The notes under the pieces are model-generated. The model was not told the DNA's origin and did no database searches. It saw only the letters and a list, made by a program, of their open reading frames with translations. This document shows positions 54,647 through 63,022 of a DNA stretch of 64,000 nucleotides, piece after piece. The translations under genes and the position numbers were made by a program. The stretch lies in NCBI RefSeq assembly GCF_014843845.1, contig NZ_JHQS01000007.1, positions 186,001-250,000 of the forward strand, read 5' to 3'. The stretch's first letter is position 1, and every line of letters begins with the position of its first letter. Origin of the DNA: Mesorhizobium amorphae (GTDB lineage Bacteria; Pseudomonadota; Alphaproteobacteria; Rhizobiales; Rhizobiaceae).

Positions 54647-56731
54647 TCAATTCGTCGTACCCTTGTCCCCGGGCTTTCCGGGCAGCTGCTCGGGGAACAG
54701 TTCGTATTTCTGCTGCTTGTCGGCGGCGACCCAGACCCGCTCGCGGACGATCGAGTCCTCGGCCCAGTTGAACATGAAGATCGGCGTTCCCTGGGGAATG
54801 TTCGAGAAGCGCTTGTTGATGATCAACGCGCCGGGATATTCGGTCAGCCCGACGTTGTAGACGTGTTCTGTCGAGATCTTCTGGAACTTCTTCATCAGGC
54901 TGGCGCGCTCGTCATTGTCCTCAGACGAGACGAACTTGTTGACGATGTCGACGAGGTCCTTTTCGAACGGCATCAGGTCGACCTCGCCGCTTTCCGGCGC
55001 CCGGTGGTTCCAACTGGTCTTCGGGCCGACAGGAGCGAGCTGCTCGGTGTTCTGCACGACCGACGTCAGTTCCTGGTCGTTGCGCCTTACCAGCCAGTCG
55101 AAGCGGCCGGAATATTGCGAGGCGTCGCGCTGGGTACCGTTCAACCCGTTCAGAACCACCCGAAGCCCGAGCTTTTCCATCTGGCCGACGACACCTTCGG
55201 CAAGGCTCTTGTCGGTGGTGTAGTCGTTGTTGACCAACATGACGATCTCGACATTCTTGCCGCCGGCGGTGCCAGCCGGGAAATTGACGAAGCCGTCGCC
55301 ATCCGTGTCCTTCAGGCCTGCCTTAGCGAGTTCCGCCTTGGCGCCTTCGAGATCGAATGGATAGTAGACGGTCGAATTGCGGTCATAGAAGCTGGTGCCC
55401 GAGGAGAAGCCGCCCGGATAGATCGCTGTGAAAGGACCCTTGACCAGCGAGTCGCCGAGCGCCTTGCGGTCGAGCGCCATGGTGACGGCCTTGCGGAAGT
55501 CCTCGTTGCGGTTCAGTTCGCGGATTGCCTGGCCGCGTTCATCCGGGTTGCCCCAGCCATTGGCCGAGAAATTCATGCGCAGATTGTAGCCGATCAGGCG
55601 CGGGCCGAAGGCAAGGCGGGCCGGCGCATCCTTATCCGCCGCACGCTTCAGCGAGGCGACGAAGTTCTCAGGCTGTTCGAGGTTGGAGACGTCGGCTGAG
55701 CCCGCCACCGCCTGAACGTCGCGGTCGGCCCAGGTCGATAGCTTGTAGTGCAGTTCATTGAGATAGGGAAGCTGGTTGCCCTTCTCGTCGACCTTCCAGT
55801 AGTAGGGATTGCGGCGCATGACGACGATGTCGTCAGGGCGATACTCCACCGGAACCCAGGCGCCCATCACGGGAATGTTCATGTATTCCGGCGGGAAGGC
55901 GTTCTTGAACTGCTCGTAGGTGTTCTTCGAATATTTCGGATGCTGCGGCTTCAGGATGTGCGCCGGACCCGGGCAGAAGGTGCCGTAGGCCATGGCATAG
56001 AGGTACTGCTTCGGAAACGCGTCTTTGAAGGTCCATTCGACGGTGTAGTCATCGATCTTCGTCAGCGTCGTGCCGACGCCGAAGGTTTCCTGGGTCGCGC
56101 CATTGAGCGGCGAGACATTGGGGTCGACGACTTCGTCGTCCCAGTAGAACATGACGTCGTCGGCATTGAAGGGAACGCCGTCCGACCACTTCGCGCCTTC
56201 GATCAGATGCATGGTCAGCTTGTGGCCGTCCGTCGACCAGTCCCAGCTCTTGGCCAGGTTCGGCAGCGGCTCGGTGTCCTTGGCCTCGACCTGGAACAGC
56301 GGCGCGGTGCGGGTCAGGCATTCGGAAAGGCCGATATCGATGCCGCCCCAGCCTTGCGTCTGGCCGGCGCCATAGTTCCAGCCTTCCGGCCGGCCGCCGA
56401 TGACGTGGCGCATGGTGTCGCCATAGACGCCGATGCCGTCCGGCATGTTGCCGGTCTTGAAGACCAGCGGCTCCTTCGGCAACCGATCCTTGACGGGCGG
56501 CAGCTTGCCGGCCTTGACGTATTTCTCGGTGACCCAGTCGGGCTCGTGGTATTCGGGCAGCGCCTTGAACTCCAGAATGGAGTCGCGCGCGACATATTTG
56601 ATCTTCCCTTCGGCGGGGAATTGCGCCGGCGCCGGCGGCACGGTCGGTTCGGATGCGTAGGCACTCAGCGCCGTGGCGGATACGCTCAGCGCCAGCCCTG
56701 CTAAAATGCTGATGTTGCGGAAATTCCTCAT
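54647..56731 (-). CDS. agpA: Periplasmic alpha-galactoside-type binding protein, family 5
   Basis: This encodes 694 residues with a signal peptide (SILAGLALSVSATALSAYAS). It belongs to the family 5 solute-binding proteins usual for peptides, but is much longer than DppA (~535) and close to rhizobial AgpA, the melibiose/raffinose binding protein I recall from Sinorhizobium. Blocks such as WSTDGHKLTMHLIEGAKWSD and RKAVTMALDRKALGDSLVKG are characteristic. The context (GH4 enzymes, AraC regulator) supports alpha-galactosides. GGGAGGAAG precedes its ATG. The exact sugar is inferred. Confidence 0.85.
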   Translation of the reverse strand: MRNFRNISILAGLALSVSATALSAYASEPTVPPAPAQFPAEGKIKYVARDSILEFKALPEYHEPDWVTEKYVKAGKLPPVKDRLPKEPLVFKTGNMPDGIGVYGDTMRHVIGGRPEGWNYGAGQTQGWGGIDIGLSECLTRTAPLFQVEAKDTEPLPNLAKSWDWSTDGHKLTMHLIEGAKWSDGVPFNADDVMFYWDDEVVDPNVSPLNGATQETFGVGTTLTKIDDYTVEWTFKDAFPKQYLYAMAYGTFCPGPAHILKPQHPKYSKNTYEQFKNAFPPEYMNIPVMGAWVPVEYRPDDIVVMRRNPYYWKVDEKGNQLPYLNELHYKLSTWADRDVQAVAGSADVSNLEQPENFVASLKRAADKDAPARLAFGPRLIGYNLRMNFSANGWGNPDERGQAIRELNRNEDFRKAVTMALDRKALGDSLVKGPFTAIYPGGFSSGTSFYDRNSTVYYPFDLEGAKAELAKAGLKDTDGDGFVNFPAGTAGGKNVEIVMLVNNDYTTDKSLAEGVVGQMEKLGLRVVLNGLNGTQRDASQYSGRFDWLVRRNDQELTSVVQNTEQLAPVGPKTSWNHRAPESGEVDLMPFEKDLVDIVNKFVSSEDNDERASLMKKFQKISTEHVYNVGLTEYPGALIINKRFSNIPQGTPIFMFNWAEDSIVRERVWVAADKQQKYELFPEQLPGKPGDKGTTN

Positions 56732-56848
56732 CGTCTTCCTCCCATTTGTTGGGAGCGTGCTTTACGCCGCTCCATTTCTCCTCGAACGAATTGCATGCAC
56801 TGTGGCTGCGTCTTCCTCCCGGAAATTCGCCGCTATGCTGTGTGAAAC

Positions 56849-58315
56849 TCAGACGGCCTGTTTCAGGGCCGCTTTTTCGGCGCGCAATTCCTCGATCGAG
56901 CGGACGTCGCGCCGCGCGGCACCCGCCCATTCCCTGGTCCGGACCTTGGATTTCGATAGCCGCTCCTTGGCGGCCGGAATTGCATCTGCGTATTGCGGCA
57001 GCCAGCGAGCCTGGGCAACGACCATCTCGTCGACCATCTGCCAGACTTCCTCCGGCGTCGACACGGCACCGACCAGCGGATCATGCAGCACGGCGAGCTT
57101 CAGCAGGTCGATGTCGCCGCTGATCGCCGCATGCACGGACATGCGCTGGACGTTGATCGAGGAAGTGCAGGTGGCGGCGCAGGCTTCCGGCAGCGTGATG
57201 CCAGAGGTCATGTTGATGCCGAAGCGATCGACGAAGCCGGGCGACTCGATGATCGCGTCCTGCGGCAGGTTGGTGATGACGCCATTGTTCTTGACGTTGA
57301 AATGGCCGCGATAGACGCGGTTCGTCTCCAGCGCTTCCAGAATATGGCTGGCATGCTCGTTGGAGCGTTTGGCAGGGTCGATCGGCTTCGATGCCGCCTC
57401 GAGAAACTGCGGGAATTCCGTCTCGAACCAGTTGCGCGTTTCGGTCGAGTAGCGAAGGTAGCCGCCGGTCTCGCCATGGATCCAGTCGGACATGTCGATC
57501 CAGCGGGTGATTTCGTCGGGCCGCTTGCGATACCAGGGAAGATATTCGGACAGGTGGCCGTTGCTTTCGGTCGAATAGACGCCGAAGCGCTTCAGGACGT
57601 CGATGCGCAGCTTTTCCTGCTGCGAATAGACCGGATGCGCCTCGAAAGCGGCGACCAGCTCGTCCTTGCAGATCCTACGGCCGTTGAGGCGCAGATCGAT
57701 GAACCAAGTCTGGTGGTTGATGCCGGAGCAGATGTAGTCGAGATCACTGTGGGATTTGGCGCCGAGCACTTCGGCGATCTGTTCGGCGCCGTGCTGGACA
57801 CCGTGGCAAAGGCCGACCGTATCGACCTTGCCATATTCGATCGCCGCCCAGGTGTTCATGGCCATCGGGTTGGCATAGTTCAGGAATTTCGCGCCAGGCT
57901 CGGCAAACTCGCGAATGTCCTTGCAGAAATCGAGAATGACCGGAATGTTGCGCTGGCCGTAGAGGATGCCGCCGGCGCAGATCGTATCGCCGACGCACTG
58001 GTCGATGCCATATTTCAAGGGAATGCGGATGTCGTCGGCATAGGCTTCGAGCCCGCCGACTCGCACGCAGCTGATCACGTAGCGGGCGCCTTCGAGCGCC
58101 TTGCGACGGTCGGTGGTCGCCGTGACTCTCGTGGGCAGTCTGTTGGCCTCGACGATCCGGTCGAGGATCGCCTTGATCATCTGGAGGTTGTGGTCGCTGA
58201 GGTCGGTCAGCGCGAATTCGATATCCTGGAATTCGGGAACGCACAGGATGTCGGTGAAGAGTTTCTTGGTGAAGCCGACGCTCCCCGCGCCGATGATAGC
58301 GATCTTGAAACTCAT
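56849..58315 (-). CDS. GH4 alpha-galactosidase/alpha-glucosidase (proximal copy)
   Basis: This encodes 488 residues of family GH4. The Rossmann motif is IIGAGSVGFTKKLFTD, metal-site residues are Cys in VGLCHGVQHG and His in CSGINHQTWF, and the NAD-dependent chemistry follows from these. I start at ATG 58315 (MSFKIAIIGAGSVG), which has the standard GH4 opening; 57 more in-frame codons upstream lack support. It opens the agp-like operon, diverging from the AraC gene, so it and the second GH4 copy bracket the transporter genes. It is probably the main melibiose hydrolase. Confidence 0.9.
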   Translation of the reverse strand: MSFKIAIIGAGSVGFTKKLFTDILCVPEFQDIEFALTDLSDHNLQMIKAILDRIVEANRLPTRVTATTDRRKALEGARYVISCVRVGGLEAYADDIRIPLKYGIDQCVGDTICAGGILYGQRNIPVILDFCKDIREFAEPGAKFLNYANPMAMNTWAAIEYGKVDTVGLCHGVQHGAEQIAEVLGAKSHSDLDYICSGINHQTWFIDLRLNGRRICKDELVAAFEAHPVYSQQEKLRIDVLKRFGVYSTESNGHLSEYLPWYRKRPDEITRWIDMSDWIHGETGGYLRYSTETRNWFETEFPQFLEAASKPIDPAKRSNEHASHILEALETNRVYRGHFNVKNNGVITNLPQDAIIESPGFVDRFGINMTSGITLPEACAATCTSSINVQRMSVHAAISGDIDLLKLAVLHDPLVGAVSTPEEVWQMVDEMVVAQARWLPQYADAIPAAKERLSKSKVRTREWAGAARRDVRSIEELRAEKAALKQAV

Positions 58316-58374
58316 CTGCCTGGCCTCGATCTGATCGAAAAAAGTTGGGTAAGGGCGGTGAAAAGAGGTCCGCT

Positions 58375-58394
58375 CCACATGCCGGGGCATGTGG
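58375..58394. promoter_or_regulatory. Perfect palindrome in the GH4 leader
   Basis: CCACATGCC-GG-GGCATGTGG is an 18-of-18 symmetric site, about 60 bp before the proximal GH4 gene. It could be a regulator site or a leader hairpin; I cannot tell which. Confidence 0.45.
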
Positions 58395-58445
58395 CCAAGA
58401 CAAGCCGGAATCCGGCGTCTCCTCCCGTCCGTTCCTCGACCGCTA

Positions 58446-58472
58446 TTTGTTTTGCACTGCGGTTTGTTTTGC
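58446..58472. promoter_or_regulatory. Direct repeats, candidate AraC-type operator
   Basis: TTTGTTTTGC occurs twice (58446-58455 and 58463-58472), 17 bp apart start to start. AraC-family activators bind tandem direct half-sites next to the -35 region. The site lies between the GH4 gene and the divergent AraC gene, so it is the best candidate operator for both. Confidence 0.5.
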
Positions 58473-58542
58473 TTTTCGTAACGCATTATGCGCCTAATCG
58501 AGCAAGCGACCAGAGAAGGATTATGCTTTCAGGGGTAATTTT

Positions 58543-59418
58543 GTGCTGCGAAAGCTGATCGACACCGGGCCGTCGGCCAGGACAGTCTCGCTGCCGCGCG
58601 GCCGCCAGCGCTTGCACACCATGCCGACGAGCTCCGGCTACGAAGTGCGCGAGAACGAGGTCTATGACTGGGACGGGCGCAAGCGCGGCCAGACGCCGTT
58701 TACGGTGCTCCAGCATACGATCAGCGGCACTGGCCGGCTGCGCTACGAGAGCCGGAATTACCGCCTGCAAAAGGGCGATACGCTGCTGGTCCTGGTGCCG
58801 CACAACCACCGCTATTGGCTCGCCAAGGGCGAACGTTGGGAATATTTTTGGATCTCGATGAACGGCGAGGAGGCGCTGCGCATCCACAAGTCGATCCTTT
58901 CCGCGGTTGGTCCGGTGCTGCGGCTGCAGCCGTCGACGATCGATCATCTCGCCGATTGCAGCGTGCGCCTGATCACGGCAGCGGTCACGCCTGGAGCTGC
59001 GTCGGCCGTGGCCTACGAGGCGGCGATGGCGCTCTATGACGATGTCTTCGGCTCGCATGCCTTTGCCGACGAGAAGAGTGCCATGCAGCCGGTGGTCGAC
59101 CACATCAAGGCCAATCTCGACAGGCCGCTCCGCGTTGCCGATCTCGCCGAGATCAGCGGGCTGAGCCGCGCGCATTTCTCGCGCTGCTTTGCCGAGAGCG
59201 AAGGCATTCCGCCCGCCGAATTCGTGCTGCAGCAGCGGCTGCAGCGGGCGGCGAAACTCTTGACGAAAGCCGATTTCCTGCCGGTGAAGGAGGTGGCCAT
59301 CATGTGCGGCTTCGAAGACGCCAACTACTTTTCGAAAGTCTTCCGCCGCTTGTACGGCACCAACCCGACGCAATTCCGCACCACCGGCATGTATGCCAGC
59401 ATGGGAAACCACCGCTAG
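58543..59418 (+). CDS. agpT: AraC-family regulator (AgpT-like)
   Basis: This encodes 291 residues. The N-terminal cupin-like domain (GRLRYESRNYRLQKGDTLLV) should bind the sugar, and the C-terminal 100 residues hold two helix-turn-helices (VADLAEISGLSRAHFSRCFA; VKEVAIMCGFEDANYFSKVF). The start is GTG 58543, with AGGGG 7 nt upstream; an out-of-frame ATG lies just before it. It diverges from the agp-like operon, the same arrangement I recall for agpT in Sinorhizobium, so it probably activates that operon in response to alpha-galactosides. Confidence 0.82.
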   Translation: MLRKLIDTGPSARTVSLPRGRQRLHTMPTSSGYEVRENEVYDWDGRKRGQTPFTVLQHTISGTGRLRYESRNYRLQKGDTLLVLVPHNHRYWLAKGERWEYFWISMNGEEALRIHKSILSAVGPVLRLQPSTIDHLADCSVRLITAAVTPGAASAVAYEAAMALYDDVFGSHAFADEKSAMQPVVDHIKANLDRPLRVADLAEISGLSRAHFSRCFAESEGIPPAEFVLQQRLQRAAKLLTKADFLPVKEVAIMCGFEDANYFSKVFRRLYGTNPTQFRTTGMYASMGNHR

Positions 59419-59647
59419 ATGGGATGTCCATCCAAGCCGCAGTCGCGACGCACAGATTGCACCGACTCGTGACCAAAAAAAGTGCTGGCGGCCCAATCCT
59501 TATGCATTCGAGGCAATGAGGGCGGCCGGACAGCCTGCGTGTTAAGTTCCTGGTAACTCTCCTAAGTCGACGACCAAATAAGGGGTTGGCTTCTCTTGCT
59601 TGCCATAGATGCTAGGGCCGGCATCGAAGCGAGACGAGGAGACCAGA

Positions 59648-61039
59648 ATGGCCACCGTCCTGAACGCCAAGGGCGTCGCACTCCCCTACAGCGGGTCCTC
59701 GACAAAGTGGTACTCGGCGACGAATTCCGGCCCGGCACTTTATGGCAGCATCTACAACGACTCGATCTACGGCGACGCTAGCGTCAGCGTCACGATGTAT
59801 GGCGGCAAGGGCGACGACATTTACTATCTGTATTCCACGAAGAACAAGGCGGTCGAGCTGGCCAATGAGGGTGTCGACACCATCTCGACCTGGATGAGTT
59901 ACAGGCTGCCAGCGAATTTCGAGAACCTGACGGTCACGGGCGACAAACACTATGCTTTCGGAAACGCGGCTAACAACATCATTACCGGCGGCTCCGGCCA
60001 ACAGACACTCGACGGCTTGAAGGGCGATGACGTTCTCAAGGGTGGATCCGGGGCGGATATTTTCGTCGTGGCCCCCGGCAACGGCAGTGACCTGATCCTG
60101 GACTTTGGCGCCACGGATACTGTGCGCATTGGGAGCTACGGCTTCAACTCGTTCGAGCAGGTGCAGGCCAACATGGTCCAGTCGGGAGCAAACGTCCGGC
60201 TTAACCTGTCCGACACCGAGTTTCTCGTCTTCGCCAACAAGACCGTCGACCAGTTCACCGCAAGCCAGTTCGATCTGGCCCTCGACAGGTCGCATCTGGA
60301 ACTCACCTTCGCGGACGAGTTCAACACGCTGAGCCTGTGGAACGGCTCGAGCGGCACCTGGGACTCGAACTTCTGGTGGGGAGGCGCGAACGGCAGCTCG
60401 CTTACGGGCAACAATGAGCTTCAATGGTATATCGATACCAGCTACGCCCCGACGAGTACCGTCAACCCGTTCAGCGTCAATGACGGTGTTCTCACGATTA
60501 CCGCTGCCCGGGCTCCCGAGGCGATCAAGCCTTATATAAACAACTACCAATACACCTCAGGCTTGCTGACGACCTACGAATCCTTCGCGCAGACCTACGG
60601 CTATTTCGAAATTCGGGCCGACATGCCCGAAAAGCAAGGCGTATGGCCGGCCTTCTGGCTTCTGCCGGAGGACGGCTCCTGGCCACCGGAACTGGATGTC
60701 ATAGAGATGACCGGTCAGGATCCAAACAAGCTCCTTTTGACAAGCCACTCGAACGAGACGGGAAGTCAAACGACAGTGGCCTCGACGGCCTTTGCCGCGA
60801 ATACCGAAGGGTTCCACACATACGGGGTGCTGTGGACGGAAGACGAACTCGTCTGGTATTTCGACGACGTCGAAGTTGCCCGTGCGGCAACGCCTGCCGA
60901 CATGCACGACCCGATGTACATGCTGGTCGATCTGGCGGTTGGCGGCATCGCGGGAACGCCCGCCGACGGGCTCGCGACGCCAGCGGAAATGAAGATCGAC
61001 TATATCCATGCCTACGCGCTGAGCGATTGGTTTGTCTAG
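59648..61039 (+). CDS. GH16 endo-beta-glucanase-like enzyme with RTX-like N-terminus
   Basis: This encodes 463 residues. The N-terminal ~200 residues contain Ca2+-binding RTX-like repeats (MYGGKGDDIYYLYS, VLKGGSGADIFVVA) typical of type I-secreted proteins; there is no Sec signal. The rest is a GH16 catalytic domain with the nucleophile Glu348 and acid/base Glu353 in PPELDVIEMTG, as in beta-1,3-1,4-glucanases and rhizobial ExsH/PlyA depolymerases. It could trim exopolysaccharide or attack plant glucans. ATG 59648 is chosen because the GAGACGAGGAGACC stretch just before it provides a ribosome site. It is monocistronic. Confidence 0.87.
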   Translation: MATVLNAKGVALPYSGSSTKWYSATNSGPALYGSIYNDSIYGDASVSVTMYGGKGDDIYYLYSTKNKAVELANEGVDTISTWMSYRLPANFENLTVTGDKHYAFGNAANNIITGGSGQQTLDGLKGDDVLKGGSGADIFVVAPGNGSDLILDFGATDTVRIGSYGFNSFEQVQANMVQSGANVRLNLSDTEFLVFANKTVDQFTASQFDLALDRSHLELTFADEFNTLSLWNGSSGTWDSNFWWGGANGSSLTGNNELQWYIDTSYAPTSTVNPFSVNDGVLTITAARAPEAIKPYINNYQYTSGLLTTYESFAQTYGYFEIRADMPEKQGVWPAFWLLPEDGSWPPELDVIEMTGQDPNKLLLTSHSNETGSQTTVASTAFAANTEGFHTYGVLWTEDELVWYFDDVEVARAATPADMHDPMYMLVDLAVGGIAGTPADGLATPAEMKIDYIHAYALSDWFV

Positions 61040-61178
61040 AGCTGTTCAGCTTTGATAGAATCGCCGACCTGCTCTAACTCTTTGTTTTTACGCAATTCCG
61101 GACGGAAAATCGCTGCGCACTTTTCCTGGAATTGCTCTAAAGCGCGTCGCATCCAAACGGATTCATGCGACGCGCTTT
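61037..61178. repeat. Dispersed repeats downstream of GH16, including a 14-bp perfect hairpin
   Basis: Bases 61037-61139 hold a sequence I know as a scattered rhizobial intergenic repeat (TTTTTACGCAATTCCGGACG and TTTTCCTGGAATTGCTCTA form the arms). Directly after it, AAAGCGCGTCGCAT and ATGCGACGCGCTTT form a perfect 14-bp inverted repeat around a 12-nt loop, with a T-run at its end, and so may also terminate the GH16 transcript. Confidence 0.75.
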
Positions 61179-61517
61179 AGCTTCTTGTTTCTATGCACAT
61201 CGTTGTCGCAAAACGCTGCGCATGCGGCTTGGGATGAAGTTTCTCAGTGGGCCAATGATGTCCGAGGCTTGGTGCTGAGGTGTTGCCCTGACGCTGTAAT
61301 GCCGAGAGCATCCAGCCGGTCGCGACACGGCAAGGCCGGGTCAATGGCGGGACCAGCCTCCCGGAAACGCCTTGAGGGGAGGTTGCGCATGGAGACCCCA
61401 TTCAGATTTTCCATGCATTACGAAAACGAGGTCACTGGGTAAAGAACGATTTCTTGCGCCAAGCCGGCCTGGCGGGTCTTCTAAGGCTCGATCCCAGCTG
61501 CTGAACCGCAGGAAACC
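61179..61517. other. Intergenic region upstream of soxB
   Basis: About 340 bp remain before soxB after the repeats. I see no coding character and could not identify a riboswitch or a clear -35/-10 pair. A GGTTGCGCATGGAG segment and GC-rich imperfect stems are present. The soxBDA promoter should lie here. Confidence 0.4.
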
Positions 61518-62759
61518 ATGCCTTTCTCCTTGCTGAAATACGGTCTGCGCGCCAGGCACGCTTCCTTTCGCGACATTCCTCTGACGCCCGAGCTGAAGCG
61601 ATCCTACGACGTGGTGGTCATCGGGGGCGGCGGTCACGGTCTTGCGGCGGCTTACTACCTGTCCAACGTGCATGGCATTCGCAACATCGCCGTGCTGGAA
61701 AAGGGCTATCTCGCAGGCGGCAATACGGCGCGCAACACCACCACGATCCGCTCGAACTACATGACCGAGGAATCGATCCGCTTCTACAAGGAAGGCGTCG
61801 AACTCTTTGAGACGATGTCGCGGGATCTCGGCTTCAACGTCATGTTTTCGCAGCGCGGGCAGCTGACGCTGGCGCATTCCGAAGCGACGCTGCGCAGTTT
61901 CCATCTGCGTGCCGAGATGGGCAAGCATGTGGGCACCCGCATCGAAGTGGTCGATGTCCAGACGGTGAAGGAGCTCTGCCCGCATCTGAACCTGGATCTC
62001 GGTGGCCAGCACGAAGTGATCGGCGGGCTCTGGCATGCCGACGGCGGCACCGCCCGCCATGATGCCGTGGCATGGGGTTATGCCAAGCATGCCAGCGAGC
62101 GTGGTGTGGAGATCCACCAGCGTACCGAGGTCACTGGCTTCGAGCGGGCGGGCGATCGGGTCACCCACATCAAGACCAACCGCGGCACGACTGCCGCCGG
62201 GCAGGTGCTGCAGGCCGTGGGCGGGCTCAATGGCCAGGTCGCCGCCATGGCGGGCATCAAGCTGCCGATACGCTGCTTCCCACTGCAGGCAATGGTGACG
62301 CAGCCGTTGAAGCCATTCCTGCACATACTTGTCTCATCCGCCAATTTGCACACCTATCTGGTGCAATCCTCCCGTGGCGAGGTCGTCATCGGGGGCGGCT
62401 CCGACCCTTACCAGCTGGCGTCGACCCGCTCGACGCTGGACCAGAAGGAACATCTCGCCGAAGGCGCGCTGCACCTCTTCCCCTTCCTGCACAAGGTCAA
62501 GCTGCTGCGGCAATGGGCGGGGATCACCGACATGACGCCGGATTACAGCCCGATCATGGGAGCCTCACCGCTGCAGAACTACTGGCTCGACTGCGGATGG
62601 GGAACCTGGGGCTTCAAGGCGACGCCAGTGGCCGGCAAGCGCATGGCCGAGACCATCGCCAGCGGGCGCGTGCCCGATGTCTTGAGACCATTCGACCTGC
62701 GCCGGTTCGACAGTTTTGCGCTGCTGAACGAAATGGGCGCCACGGCCGCCAGCCATTGA
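61518..62759 (+). CDS. soxB: Sarcosine oxidase-like beta subunit
   Basis: This encodes 413 residues of the FAD-dependent oxidase family (DAO type). The Rossmann motif VVVIGGGGHGLAAAYYLS binds FAD. The conserved RNTTTIRSNYM and the His in GGTARHDAVAW, which aligns with the covalent-FMN histidine of the known beta subunit, are present. Canonical beta subunits oxidise the N-methyl group of sarcosine. It is the first gene of soxB-soxD-soxA, with its partners directly downstream. The exact N-methyl substrate is inferred. Confidence 0.92.
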   Translation: MPFSLLKYGLRARHASFRDIPLTPELKRSYDVVVIGGGGHGLAAAYYLSNVHGIRNIAVLEKGYLAGGNTARNTTTIRSNYMTEESIRFYKEGVELFETMSRDLGFNVMFSQRGQLTLAHSEATLRSFHLRAEMGKHVGTRIEVVDVQTVKELCPHLNLDLGGQHEVIGGLWHADGGTARHDAVAWGYAKHASERGVEIHQRTEVTGFERAGDRVTHIKTNRGTTAAGQVLQAVGGLNGQVAAMAGIKLPIRCFPLQAMVTQPLKPFLHILVSSANLHTYLVQSSRGEVVIGGGSDPYQLASTRSTLDQKEHLAEGALHLFPFLHKVKLLRQWAGITDMTPDYSPIMGASPLQNYWLDCGWGTWGFKATPVAGKRMAETIASGRVPDVLRPFDLRRFDSFALLNEMGATAASH

Positions 62760-62769
62760 CGAGACTTCC

Positions 62770-63021
62770 ATGAAACTTCTGACCTGTCCGGTAAACGGAC
62801 CTCGTAACATCACCGAATTTCAGTATCTCGGGCCGGTCTGTGCAGCCAGCGCCGAACAGCCCGAGCAACTGATCGAATCCCTGTTCTACGCCGAGAACCC
62901 GCTCGGCGTGATGCGCGAGTGGTGGCGGCACACCCCGTCCAACACCGTGTTCGTAGCCGAACGCCATACCGTCAGCGACCAGATCCTTGCCACCTATCTT
63001 CCGAGCCGAAAGCCCGCCTGA
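62770..63021 (+). CDS. soxD: Sarcosine oxidase-like delta subunit (zinc ligands degenerate)
   Basis: This encodes 83 residues, the right length and position for SoxD. The family zinc site uses Cys6, Cys9, a His and a Cys four residues later. Here Cys6 and His54 remain, but Cys9 is Asn (CPVNG) and the last ligand is Asn58 (HTPSN). The EF-x-Y-x-G core is also kept (TEFQYLG). The subunit may therefore lack zinc. It lies 10 bp after soxB and 1 bp before soxA. Confidence 0.85.
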   Translation: MKLLTCPVNGPRNITEFQYLGPVCAASAEQPEQLIESLFYAENPLGVMREWWRHTPSNTVFVAERHTVSDQILATYLPSRKPA

Positions 63022-63022
63022 C

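Noticed and set aside
59419-59647. A sigma-54 promoter before the GH16 gene (TTGGCTT...TTGC)
   Set aside because: The GG and GC are 8 bp apart in the possible alignment, not the required 10.
61179-61517. A glycine or folate riboswitch upstream of soxB
   Set aside because: GC-rich stems are present, but I could not match the conserved core of any riboswitch class I know. A covariance-model search would decide.
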